From DAOUAJ01 sp034433615 (GTDB taxonomy: Bacteria; Chloroflexota; Anaerolineae; DUEN01), in assembly GCA_034433615.1 (NCBI GenBank), contig DAOUAJ010000217.1, forward strand, positions 1 to 8,609: 8,609 nucleotides of DNA, in the 5' to 3' direction. Of this stretch, positions 1 to 6,084 are shown in pieces. How positions within the stretch are numbered: position 1 is the stretch's first letter; each line of letters begins with the position of its first letter. The position numbers and the translations under genes were made by a program. Below the pieces are notes generated by a model that saw nothing but the letters and a program-made list of their open reading frames with translations, was not told the DNA's origin and searched no databases.

Positions 1-20
1 TGAGAAGGAGGAGGATAAAC

Positions 21-512
21 ATGGCTCGAAGATTTCCTGAATGGATGGGCAAGATGCGGTCCCTGACCGCGGAGGAGATCGCGGAATTTCTGGCAGGCCC
101 CGTCGTAGCCCGCCTGGCAACGATCACCCCCGAGGGCACACCCTACGTGGTCCCGGTGTGGCAGCACTACGAAGATGGGATACTGTATGTGATCCCGCGC
201 GAGCGTTCGACCTTCGTCAGGCATATCCAGCATAACCCGGCCGTGGCCGTCTCCTGCGCGCTGGACAGCGCTCCCTACACCCGGGTCCTCTTCCAAGGTA
301 AGGCCAGGATCGTTGAGGGCCCCAGACCGATGGATGGCAAGACTCTGGAGATCGCAGAAAAGATGTCTCTCCGCTACCTGGGCGAGCACGGCCCGGAGTA
401 TCTGAAGCCTACCCTGAACCGGCCGCGTTATCTGGTCGAGATTGTCCCGGACAAGGTCACCTCGTGGGAAGGGGTAGAGTGGCATCCCAGATACTGCACG
501 GAGGAGAGCTGA
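21..512 (+). CDS. PPOX-family (pyridoxamine 5'-phosphate oxidase-like) split-barrel flavin/F420-binding protein
   Basis: This 163-residue protein has the size and pattern of the pyridoxamine-phosphate-oxidase-like split beta-barrel superfamily. Proteins of this group bind FMN or deazaflavin F420 and act as small cytosolic oxidoreductases, or sometimes as heme or flavin binders. The key region is residues 28-47, where RLATITPEGTPYVVPVW gives the first two barrel strands (a small-residue strand, a glycine turn, then a PxxVPVW strand). It continues with LYVIPRERSTFVRHIQHNPAVAVSC (about 55-79), the usual cofactor-side strand and helix, and LFQGKARIVEG (90-100). The C-terminus (RYLVEIVPDKVTSWEG) is the closing strand typical of the F420/PPOX class. 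The start is the ATG at 21, preceded by a purine-rich Shine-Dalgarno GGAGGAG ending 7-8 nt upstream. It ends 3 nt before the next gene, so the two are almost certainly co-transcribed. The family call is firm. Cofactor (FMN or F420) and substrate cannot be decided from the sequence. Confidence 0.85.
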   Translation: MARRFPEWMGKMRSLTAEEIAEFLAGPVVARLATITPEGTPYVVPVWQHYEDGILYVIPRERSTFVRHIQHNPAVAVSCALDSAPYTRVLFQGKARIVEGPRPMDGKTLEIAEKMSLRYLGEHGPEYLKPTLNRPRYLVEIVPDKVTSWEGVEWHPRYCTEES

Positions 513-515
513 TCC

Positions 516-1676
516 ATGACCAACCGAGAACGGCTGCTGGCGATCATGTCCGGGCGAGCGCCGGACCGCATCCCATGGATCCCACGGCTCCTGCTCTGGT
601 ACAACGCCCACAAGAAGGCAGGCACCTTGCCGGAGCGGTACCGAGACTGGAACCTGCGGGATATCGAGCGTGACCTGGGCGTAGGCACGCCCGCCCGGGA
701 CGGGCACATCTTCCGCACGGAGCTGCGCGGCGTGGAGGTACGCCGGCGCTGGCTCAACGAGATGGAGCTTCTGACCGAGTACGTCACCCCCGTCGGCACG
801 GTGAACACCCTCTTTCGCGGCAGCCAACTGCTCCGGGAGATGGCGATCCAGGATTTGCAAGTGGAGTTCATGTTGAAGCGACGGGAAGATTACGCCGTCG
901 TCACCTACATCATCGAGCATACCGACTACATCCCCACTTACGAGGAGTACGAGGCTTATGAGCGGGAGGTCGGCGAGGACGGCTACCCGATGGTTCAGTG
1001 CGGCGATTGCCCGTTCCACCACTGGATGCGAGCCCTAGTCGGCTACAATCACGCCTACTATCACCTGAACGACTATCCCAATGAGGTCGAGCGGCTGCTG
1101 GCGGTGATGGAGCAGCGGGACCGGGAGATAGTCTGGAAGCTGATGACTGACTCGCCCGCCCGGCTGATCCTGCACGGCGTCCACTTCTCCAGCCAGATGA
1201 CGCCGCCGCCCATCTTCAGGCGCTTCATCCTGCCCTACTATCAGGAGCTCTCGGCCCTGCTGCGAGCTCGGGGCAAGACGCTGGCCCTGCACGCCGACAA
1301 CGACACGCGGGAGATCCTCGCTCTCATCGAGCAGGCGGGGTACGGGATGGCGGAGTGCTTCGCCACCCACCCGCTGGTGCAGACGACGCTGGCCGAGGCA
1401 CGGGCAGCGTGGGGGGATCGCGTCATCATCTGGGGCGGGGTGCCCTCGGTGATCCTGGAAGAGCCCTACTCTGACGAGCAGTTTGAGGTCTACATGGAGG
1501 ATCTGTTCCGCACCATCGCACCGGGAGATGCCTTCATCCTGGGCGTCGCCGACAACGTGATGCCGGGGGCCAGGATCGAACGGCTGCGACGGATCACGGA
1601 GATGGTTGAGGAATTCGGCTCTGTTCCTGCTTCTGCACCGGGCACCGGCCCATGGGTACACGTTGCTGGAGCATGA
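516..1676 (+). CDS. Uroporphyrinogen decarboxylase superfamily (URO-D/MtaA-like) protein of unknown substrate
   Basis: This 386-residue protein has the layout of the URO-D superfamily, a TIM barrel shared by heme-pathway HemE and by corrinoid methyltransferases (MtaA, MtbA, CmuA). The opening TNRERLLAIMSGRAPDRIPW is the usual N-terminal signature (NRERxxAxxxGxxPDRxP). The C-terminal half holds barrel strands such as LILHGVHFSSQMTPPPIFRR (217-236), where the active-site loop normally sits, LALHADND (256-263), IIWGGVPS (304-311) and a final helix ending near EEFG (368). In zinc methyltransferases the histidine is followed by Cys two residues later (HxC), with a second Cys in a GCG-like loop. 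Here these read H259-A-D261 and ILGVADN (341-347), so the zinc-ligand cysteines are absent. HemE itself is also unlikely because no heme genes are nearby. An 18-residue tail beyond 368 runs into the PIN remnant. The ATG at 516 follows a GGAGGAG site about 9 nt upstream. Superfamily is secure; reaction unknown. Confidence 0.85.
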   Translation: MTNRERLLAIMSGRAPDRIPWIPRLLLWYNAHKKAGTLPERYRDWNLRDIERDLGVGTPARDGHIFRTELRGVEVRRRWLNEMELLTEYVTPVGTVNTLFRGSQLLREMAIQDLQVEFMLKRREDYAVVTYIIEHTDYIPTYEEYEAYEREVGEDGYPMVQCGDCPFHHWMRALVGYNHAYYHLNDYPNEVERLLAVMEQRDREIVWKLMTDSPARLILHGVHFSSQMTPPPIFRRFILPYYQELSALLRARGKTLALHADNDTREILALIEQAGYGMAECFATHPLVQTTLAEARAAWGDRVIIWGGVPSVILEEPYSDEQFEVYMEDLFRTIAPGDAFILGVADNVMPGARIERLRRITEMVEEFGSVPASAPGTGPWVHVAGA

Positions 1677-1825
1677 GCGTGGAAATCGTCCAACCCGACG
1701 ATGCCCAGCTCCAAAAGGCGTTCGATTGGACCCTCCGCCTCAATCGTGCCGCCGCTTACGACAGCTTCTACCTGGCGCTGGCCGAGGCCACCGCGCGGTG
1801 AATTTGCCCTGGGTGCACTGGGCCC
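1673..1825 (+). pseudogene. Decayed C-terminal fragment of a VapC-like PIN-domain protein
   Basis: Reading from the ATG at 1673, which overlaps the stop of the preceding gene as ATGA, gives 42 codons to TGA at 1799-1801. The residues EIVQPDDAQLQKAFDWTL and then AAAYDSFYLALAEA match the typical third section of VapC-type PIN ribonucleases. That section has a xAYDxxYLALA helix with the conserved third acidic residue (Asp at codon 30). The expected next segment (a short strand ending in T-A-D) is missing. In the frame one base earlier, codons at 1798-1821 read VNLPWVHW, which matches the usual PIN C-terminal end. The simplest reading is an internal deletion with frameshift near 1787-1792, on top of loss of the N-terminal half with its first catalytic Asp. 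No antitoxin gene is visible. It cannot be an active nuclease. The alternative is a chance small ORF, but the two successive matches in order argue against that. Confidence 0.55.
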
Positions 1826-3367
1826 TTAATGCCGAAAATGCCGCTCGCCCGTAAAGATCATCGCCATGCCCAGGCGATCCGCCGCCGCGATCACCTCGTC
1901 ATCGCGAACTGAGCCGCCCGGCTGGATGCAGGCCGTCACCCCCGCGGCCGCCGCCACCTCGATGCCATCAGGGAACGGGAAGAACGCATCCGACCCCATG
2001 ACGGCCCCCTTCGCCCGCTCACCGGCCCGGCGTGCCGCCAGGTAGACGGAGTCCACCCGGTTCATCTGGCCGGCACCCACCCCCACCGTGGCCGTCCCCC
2101 CTAAAGGACTTCGCTGCACGAAGACAATAGCGTTCGACTTCACATGCTTCACGGCCAGCCAGGCGAAGGCCAGGCTTTTGCGCTCGGCCGCGGTCGGCTC
2201 GCGCCGGGTCACCACCCGCCAGGTGCTCTCGTCCACGCCGCGCAGGTCGGGCGTCTGCGCCAACAGCCCCCCCCGCACCGACCGCAAGACCAGATCGTTC
2301 TCGCCACCTGGCCTCGCCACGATCACCCGACAATTCTTCTTATGCTGCGCCAGCCATTCCAACGCCTCAGGCGTGTACGATGGGGCCACCAGCACTTCCA
2401 CGAACAAGGAACCGATCTCCTCCACCAGCGCCCGGTCCACTTCCCGATTCACAGCGATGATCGAGCCAAAGGCGGAGACCGGATCGCACGCCAGCGCCAG
2501 CCGATAGGCCTCGACCAACGTGTCCGCGGACGCCAGGCCGCTGGGATTGGTGTGCTTGATGATGGCGACCGTCGGCTCAGCGAATTCCTGGGGCATGGCC
2601 CAGGCAGCCTCCAGGTCCACGATGTTGTTATAGCTCAGCTCTTTGCCCTGCAATTGCTCGAAGAGAGGCGCACAGCCAACCCAGCGGTAGAGCGCGCCCT
2701 GCTGGTGTGGGTTCTCGCCGTACCGGAGCAACTGCACCCGCTCAGCCGCCAGGTGGAGCACGCCGGGCAACGGCTCGCCGGCCTCGACGCGTTCCGTCAG
2801 CCAGGTAGCGATGGCGGCATCGTAGGCCGCCGTATGGCGGAACGCATTCAAGGCCAGCCGTCGCCGTTCGTCCAGCGGGAGCTCTCCCACCCGCAACGCC
2901 GCCAACACTCCCTCGTAATCGGCGGGATCGCACACCACCGTCACCGACTCGAAATTCTTGGCAGCCGCCCGCAGCAACGTCACCCCGCCGATGTCAATCT
3001 CCTCCACGGCCTGGGCCTCGGTCACGCCGGGCCGGCTCACCGTCTCCACAAAGGGATACAAGTTGCAGACCACCAGGTCAATCGGTTCGATCCCATGCGC
3101 CGAGAGCTCGGCCAGATGCTCTGGCGTACGCCGGGCCAGGATGCCACCGTGCACCGCCGGGTGCAGCGTCTTCACGCGGCCGCCCAGGATCTCCGGGAAG
3201 CCTGTGACCTCGTCCACCGGGATCACCGATAGCCCCGCCTGGCTCAGCGCTCGCGCCGTTCCCCCGGACGCGACCAACTCAAAGCCCAGCTCCGCCAGGC
3301 CGCGGCCTAGCTCGATCAAACCCGTCTTGTCGTGCACACTCAAGAGCGCGCGTCGTTTCGTCGTCAA
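1826..3367 (-). CDS. purH: Bifunctional AICAR transformylase / IMP cyclohydrolase
   Basis: PurH catalyses the last two steps of de novo purine synthesis: formylation of AICAR with 10-formyl-THF, then ring closure to IMP, in the cytosol. From the chosen start the protein is 513 residues, the normal bacterial length. The N-terminal MGS-like cyclohydrolase domain shows ALLSVHDKTGL, ASGGTARAL and GRVKTLHPAVHGGILAR (about residues 7-80). The transformylase domain shows LRYGENPHQQ (214-223), KHTNPSG (271-277, containing the Lys-His catalytic pair) and GVGAGQMNRVDSV, and ends in the canonical GERHFRH. The usual bacterial KHxNPCG has Ser in place of Cys here, a conservative change. The start is TTG at 3367-3365, with a perfect AGGAGGT placed 4 nt upstream. 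An in-frame ATG at 3400 would add 11 residues (MADRW...), but these are encoded by the upstream repeat array and leave no proper ribosome site. It is the last gene of the minus-strand train and converges on the + strand unit. Confidence 0.97.
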   Translation of the reverse strand: MTTKRRALLSVHDKTGLIELGRGLAELGFELVASGGTARALSQAGLSVIPVDEVTGFPEILGGRVKTLHPAVHGGILARRTPEHLAELSAHGIEPIDLVVCNLYPFVETVSRPGVTEAQAVEEIDIGGVTLLRAAAKNFESVTVVCDPADYEGVLAALRVGELPLDERRRLALNAFRHTAAYDAAIATWLTERVEAGEPLPGVLHLAAERVQLLRYGENPHQQGALYRWVGCAPLFEQLQGKELSYNNIVDLEAAWAMPQEFAEPTVAIIKHTNPSGLASADTLVEAYRLALACDPVSAFGSIIAVNREVDRALVEEIGSLFVEVLVAPSYTPEALEWLAQHKKNCRVIVARPGGENDLVLRSVRGGLLAQTPDLRGVDESTWRVVTRREPTAAERKSLAFAWLAVKHVKSNAIVFVQRSPLGGTATVGVGAGQMNRVDSVYLAARRAGERAKGAVMGSDAFFPFPDGIEVAAAAGVTACIQPGGSVRDDEVIAAADRLGMAMIFTGERHFRH

Positions 3368-3371
3368 GGTG

Positions 3372-3378
3372 ACCTCCT
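3372..3378 (-). promoter_or_regulatory. Ribosome-binding site that fixes the purH TTG start
   Basis: The minus strand reads AGGAGGT, a full match to the anti-16S consensus, followed by CACC and TTG. It lies inside the longer ATG-initiated reading frame, so it argues for the TTG at 3367 over the ATG at 3400. Confidence 0.8.
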
Positions 3379-3387
3379 GTAGCAGCC

Positions 3388-3441
3388 AGCGATCAGCCAT
3401 CAGCGATCTAGCTATTTGCTAACCGCTGACGGCTGACGGCT
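3388..3441 (-). repeat. Heptamer-array hairpin at the purN/purH junction
   Basis: On the + strand the left arm (3388-3412) is three 7-bp units of the form AGCNATC followed by TAGC. The loop is TATTT (3413-3417), and the right arm (3418-3441) is the inverted counterpart beginning GCTA and continuing in GACGGCT heptamers. With one bulged base, 20 of 24 positions pair. Of the four mismatches, three become G-U pairs in the minus-strand RNA. The array overlaps the last ten codons and the stop of purN and ends 20 nt before the purH start, 9 nt from its ribosome site. It shares the exact 17-mer GCTAACCGCTGACGGCT (3418-3434) with the array at 7043-7111. There is no T-run after it, so it is not a standard terminator. 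Possible roles are mRNA stabilisation, RNA processing or control of purH translation. Confidence 0.8.
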
Positions 3442-4022
3442 TGGATTGCCTCTACCAACAGCCGATGCTCCATGGCGTGAACCCGCGCCTCTAAATCGCC
3501 CAGCGTGTCCGTCGGATAGATGGGCACCTCGGACATGGCGACGACCGGGCCGGCGTCCACCTCTGGCACGACCCAGTGCACCATCACGCCGGTGCGATCA
3601 ATTTCGCCTCGCCGGAACGCCTCATAGGCGCGCTGGATGGCATGGGTGCCGGGGAATTGACCGGGCAGTGCGGGGTGCAGGTTCAGCACACGGCCGGGGA
3701 AGCGGTCCAGGAACGCCGGGCTGAGCACATGCATCCAGCCGGCCAACACGATCAAGTCCGGCGCGTATTCGGCCACCCGCCGGGCCAGGTCGGCATCATA
3801 CTCCTCCCGCGAGCGCCCCGCATCCCGATACGGCTTCAGCGGAAAATAGAGCGTGGGGATGCCGGCCCGCTCTGCCCGCACCAGGCCATAGGCTTCGCGG
3901 CGATTGGACACGACCACGACGATCCGGGCATCCAGCTCCCCCGCCTGAATGGCGTCCATGATCGCCTGCAGGTTAGAGCCGTAGCCGGAAATGAAGACTG
4001 CCAGCCGCAAGGAATCAGCCAT
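3408..4022 (-). CDS. purN: Phosphoribosylglycinamide (GAR) formyltransferase
   Basis: PurN transfers a formyl group from 10-formyl-THF to GAR, the third step of purine synthesis. The 204-residue protein is near the family's usual length. It opens with LRLAVFISGYGSNLQ (5-19), the glycine-rich phosphate-binding turn. It carries VLNLHPALPGQFPGTHAI (112-129), containing the catalytic Asn114 and His116, and GVMVHWVVPEVDAGPV (145-160), containing the catalytic Asp156. The C-terminal AVSRQRLANS is encoded by the repeat array at the junction with purH and looks like an acquired tail. The start is uncertain. The ATG at 4022 sits inside a heptamer array and has only a weak AAGG upstream; TTG at 4010 (giving MRLAVFISG) has no better site. 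ATG is kept as the default. The gene follows purM by 72 nt and precedes the purH TTG by 40 nt. Confidence 0.95.
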   Translation of the reverse strand: MADSLRLAVFISGYGSNLQAIMDAIQAGELDARIVVVVSNRREAYGLVRAERAGIPTLYFPLKPYRDAGRSREEYDADLARRVAEYAPDLIVLAGWMHVLSPAFLDRFPGRVLNLHPALPGQFPGTHAIQRAYEAFRRGEIDRTGVMVHWVVPEVDAGPVVAMSEVPIYPTDTLGDLEARVHAMEHRLLVEAIQAVSRQRLANS

Positions 4023-4044
4023 CAGCTTTTAGCCTTCAGCTTTC
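4017..4044 (-). repeat. Heptamer half-array spanning the purN start
   Basis: Four consecutive 7-bp units on the + strand (AGCCATC, AGCTTTT, AGCCTTC, AGCTTTC) match the heptamer of the hairpins at 3388-3441 and 7043-7111. No inverted partner follows, so this is half of the usual structure. The purN ATG (4022-4020) lies inside it. The 13-mer ATCAGCCATCAGC (4014-4026) also occurs at 3392-3404, where it creates the unused in-frame ATG of purH. Confidence 0.65.
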
Positions 4045-4049
4045 GGTGG

Positions 4050-4095
4050 GTCAGCGAATCAACGAGCCGCCGATTCGCTGACTCGCTGATTCGCC
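4050..4095 (-). repeat. Octamer-array hairpin between purM and purN
   Basis: A perfect 11-bp inverted repeat, GTCAGCGAATC (4050-4060) and GATTCGCTGAC (4072-4082), encloses an 11-nt loop. The right side continues in 8-bp steps (GATTCGCT at 4072, GACTCGCT at 4080, GATTCGCC at 4088) up to the purM stop codon. The left side holds two units in the opposite orientation (AGCGAATC, AACGAGCC). The octamer differs from the heptamer GATCGCT by one added T. No T-run follows in the direction of transcription, so intrinsic termination is unlikely. Confidence 0.75.
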
Positions 4096-5132
4096 TATTC
4101 GATCCGCACCGCCGGCCCATCGCCGCGCGGGATTACCTCACCCACCATCCAGGCCCCCTCGCCCAGGATGCCCAGGGCGTGATCGGCCTGATCTGCCGGG
4201 ACGATGAGCAGCATGCCCAGGCCCAGGTTAAAGACGTGAGCCATCTCCTCCTCGCTGATTCGCCCGATCCGCTGAATCAGTTGGAAGATGGGCGGGACGA
4301 TCCAGCTTCCCCGCCAGATGCGGGCCGCCGCGCCCTCCGGCAAGATGCGCGGTGGGTTGTCCATCAACCCACCGCCGGTAATGTGCGCCATTCCCTTGAT
4401 CGCGATCCCCGCACCCCACAGCCGGCGCACCTCGGCCAGGTACGAGCGGTGAGGCTCCAGTAACGCCTCGCCCAGAGGCCGGCCCAGCTCAGCGACGACT
4501 GCGGCCAGGTCCCACCCCTCGAACACGCGGCGCGCCAGCGAGTAGCCGTTCGTGTGTAAGCCGGACGACGCCAGGCCGATAATGGCATCGCCGGCGACGA
4601 TGGTGCGCCCATCCACGACGTTGGGGCGATCCACCACACCGACGATGGTGCCCACCAGGTCGAATTCGCCCGGCGCGTAGACGCCCGGCATCTCCGCGGT
4701 CTCGCCCCCCAACAGCGCACACCCCGCGGCCCGGCAGGCGGCCGCGCAGCCGCGCACGACCGCGGCGACCATCTCCGGGTCGAGTTTCCCGGAGGCGATA
4801 TAGTCGAGGAAAAAGAGCGGGCGAGCGCCCTGGACCAGGATGTCGTTCACGCAATGATTGACGATGTCATGGCCAATGGTGTCGAACCGGCCCAGGGCGG
4901 CGGCGATCTTGGTCTTGGTGCCCACGCCATCCGTCGAGGCGACCAACACCGGTGATGCCATCTGCTTCAGCGCTGAAGCGTCGAACAGCCCGCCGAATGC
5001 GCCGATGCCCCAGAGCACCTCCGGCCCATACGTGGCGCGCACGGCTTCCTTCATCAGCTCGACGGCCCGATGGCCGGCTTCGATGTCCACGCCCGCATCA
5101 CGATAGGTCACAGAGATTGGGAGTCGCGACAT
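4095..5132 (-). CDS. purM: Phosphoribosylformylglycinamidine cyclo-ligase (AIR synthetase)
   Basis: PurM closes the imidazole ring, turning FGAM into AIR with ATP, the fifth step of purine synthesis. The 345-residue product has the normal length. It starts with the family signature SVTYRDAGVDIEAGHRAVELMK. It then shows STDGVGTKTKIA (66-77, part of the nucleotide-binding site of the PurM/PurL superfamily), HDIVNHCVNDILVQGARPLFFLDY (88-111), and GGETAEMPGVY (142-152). The C-terminal half has SSGLHTNGYSLAR and AHITGGGLMDNPPRILPEG. The ATG at 5132 is preceded by a weak GGTG element and lies 16 nt after the stop of the second permease gene, which suggests translational coupling rather than its own promoter. 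The stop codon touches an octamer repeat array. The start fits the family's N-terminus. Confidence 0.97.
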   Translation of the reverse strand: MSRLPISVTYRDAGVDIEAGHRAVELMKEAVRATYGPEVLWGIGAFGGLFDASALKQMASPVLVASTDGVGTKTKIAAALGRFDTIGHDIVNHCVNDILVQGARPLFFLDYIASGKLDPEMVAAVVRGCAAACRAAGCALLGGETAEMPGVYAPGEFDLVGTIVGVVDRPNVVDGRTIVAGDAIIGLASSGLHTNGYSLARRVFEGWDLAAVVAELGRPLGEALLEPHRSYLAEVRRLWGAGIAIKGMAHITGGGLMDNPPRILPEGAAARIWRGSWIVPPIFQLIQRIGRISEEEMAHVFNLGLGMLLIVPADQADHALGILGEGAWMVGEVIPRGDGPAVRIE

Positions 5133-5148
5133 ACACCACGCGATACGT

Positions 5149-6021
5149 TCACTTGATCGCCCCGCGCGTCAGGCCGGAGACGATCAGCCGCTGGAAGAAC
5201 ACCACCAGCAGCAGCACAGGGATGATCATCGTCACGCTGAGCGCGCTCATCAGGTCCCAGGGCCGACCCGCGCCCATCGCCGGGTCCACCTGCATCTCCA
5301 CCAGCCCCACGCTCAACGTCTTCGTGAAGCGATTCGTAGCGAAAACTAACGGGTAGAGCAGTTCGTTCCACGAGATGATAAAGTTGATGATGATCATCGT
5401 CGCCAGCGCCGGCCTCACAATGGGGATCACTACCCTCAGTAACACCTGTGGCAGGCTCGCCCCGTCAATGATCGCCGCTTCCTCGATCTCGGCCGGGATC
5501 TGCTGGATGAAGGAGACCAGGATCCAGACGGTGAAGGGGGTGATCAGACTGGACATAAGCAGGATCAGTCCGTGGAATTTGTTGACCATGTTAAGCGCCT
5601 TAAACACCTCGAACAAGGGCACCAGCGTGCCGATCTGAGGCAGGGCGATGGAAAGGATGAAGCCCATGAAGACGATGTTACTACCACGAAAGCGGATGCG
5701 GGCCAGCGCGTAACTGGCCAGGAAGGAGAGGGCCACCGAAAGAAAACTGGAGCCGAGCGCAAAGATCAGCGAGTTACGGAAATAGCGGAAGAACGGGATG
5801 TTGTGCGCCATGTGAACGTAGTTTTCAAGGGTAAATTCCGTGGGCCAATACCGGGGCGGGATCGAGAACATCTGATACCGCGGCGTGAACGAGGAAATGA
5901 AGATCCAATAAAAGGGAAGAAGCGTCATAAACAGGAACACCAACACGAGCAGATAAAGAAAAGCCCGGTCAGCCCATGCCTGTGCGCGCTGGGCCAGAGG
6001 ATTCGCGCTCTTTGTCTGCAA
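5149..6021 (-). CDS. Carbohydrate ABC transporter permease, MalG-like (COG0395 type)
   Basis: This is a 290-residue inner-membrane subunit of a CUT1-type sugar importer. It has about six hydrophobic segments: the first is FLYLLVLVFLFMTLLPFYWIF, followed by the periplasmic stretch FTPRYQMFSIPPRYWPTEFTLENY typical of MalG-like proteins. The cytoplasmic EAA loop, which docks on the ATPase, reads EAAIIDGA (181-188) with the expected downstream RVVIPIVRPA. It ends in GLTRGAIK, the usual family terminus. The chosen start is TTG at 6021-6019, with GGAGG 6 nt upstream. A longer start at 6036 (also TTG) would use no ribosome site and lie against the octamer array. The gene follows the first permease by 63 nt and is followed by purM after 16 nt. 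Substrate cannot be told from the permease; sugar or sugar-derivative is the family expectation. Confidence 0.93.
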   Translation of the reverse strand: MQTKSANPLAQRAQAWADRAFLYLLVLVFLFMTLLPFYWIFISSFTPRYQMFSIPPRYWPTEFTLENYVHMAHNIPFFRYFRNSLIFALGSSFLSVALSFLASYALARIRFRGSNIVFMGFILSIALPQIGTLVPLFEVFKALNMVNKFHGLILLMSSLITPFTVWILVSFIQQIPAEIEEAAIIDGASLPQVLLRVVIPIVRPALATMIIINFIISWNELLYPLVFATNRFTKTLSVGLVEMQVDPAMGAGRPWDLMSALSVTMIIPVLLLVVFFQRLIVSGLTRGAIK

Positions 6022-6027
6022 AGGTAG

Positions 6028-6032
6028 CCTCC
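6028..6032 (-). promoter_or_regulatory. Ribosome-binding site that fixes the second permease TTG start
   Basis: The minus strand reads GGAGG, then CTACCT, then TTG at 6021. The site falls within the reading frame that starts at 6036 and so supports the shorter protein. Confidence 0.65.
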
Positions 6033-6039
6033 ACAAGTG

Positions 6040-6079
6040 AGCGAATCAGCGAGTAAACGAGCAAACGTGTCAACGTGTA
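6040..6079 (-). repeat. Single-orientation octamer array between the two permease genes
   Basis: Five 8-bp units in a row: on the + strand AGCGAATC at 6040, AGCGAGTA at 6048, AACGAGCA at 6056, AACGTGTC at 6064, and AACGTGTA at 6072. The sense-strand unit nearest the downstream gene is GATTCGCT, identical to that at 4072. Units diverge progressively towards the upstream gene. There is no inverted partner, so it should not form the long hairpin seen in the other arrays. It occupies most of the 63-nt gap and ends 18 nt before the TTG start. Confidence 0.7.
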
Positions 6080-6084
6080 ACGCC

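Noticed and set aside
516..1676. Assigning this gene as hemE
   Set aside because: It has superfamily motifs but lacks heme-gene context, and it differs at key active-site segments from bona fide uroporphyrinogen decarboxylases.
1677..1825. Shared bidirectional terminator in the convergent gap
   Set aside because: Apart from GGGCCC there is no GC-rich stem followed by a T-run on either strand.
2144..3232. Long + strand open frame (362 codons) opposite purH
   Set aside because: It lies entirely antisense to a clear purH, has low-complexity Arg/Gln/His-rich residues and no recognisable domain or ribosome site. High GC content readily creates such frames.
3576..4463. + strand open frame (295 codons) across the purM/purN junction
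   Set aside because: It is the reverse of two certain purine genes and the repeat arrays between them; nothing in the translation resembles a protein family.
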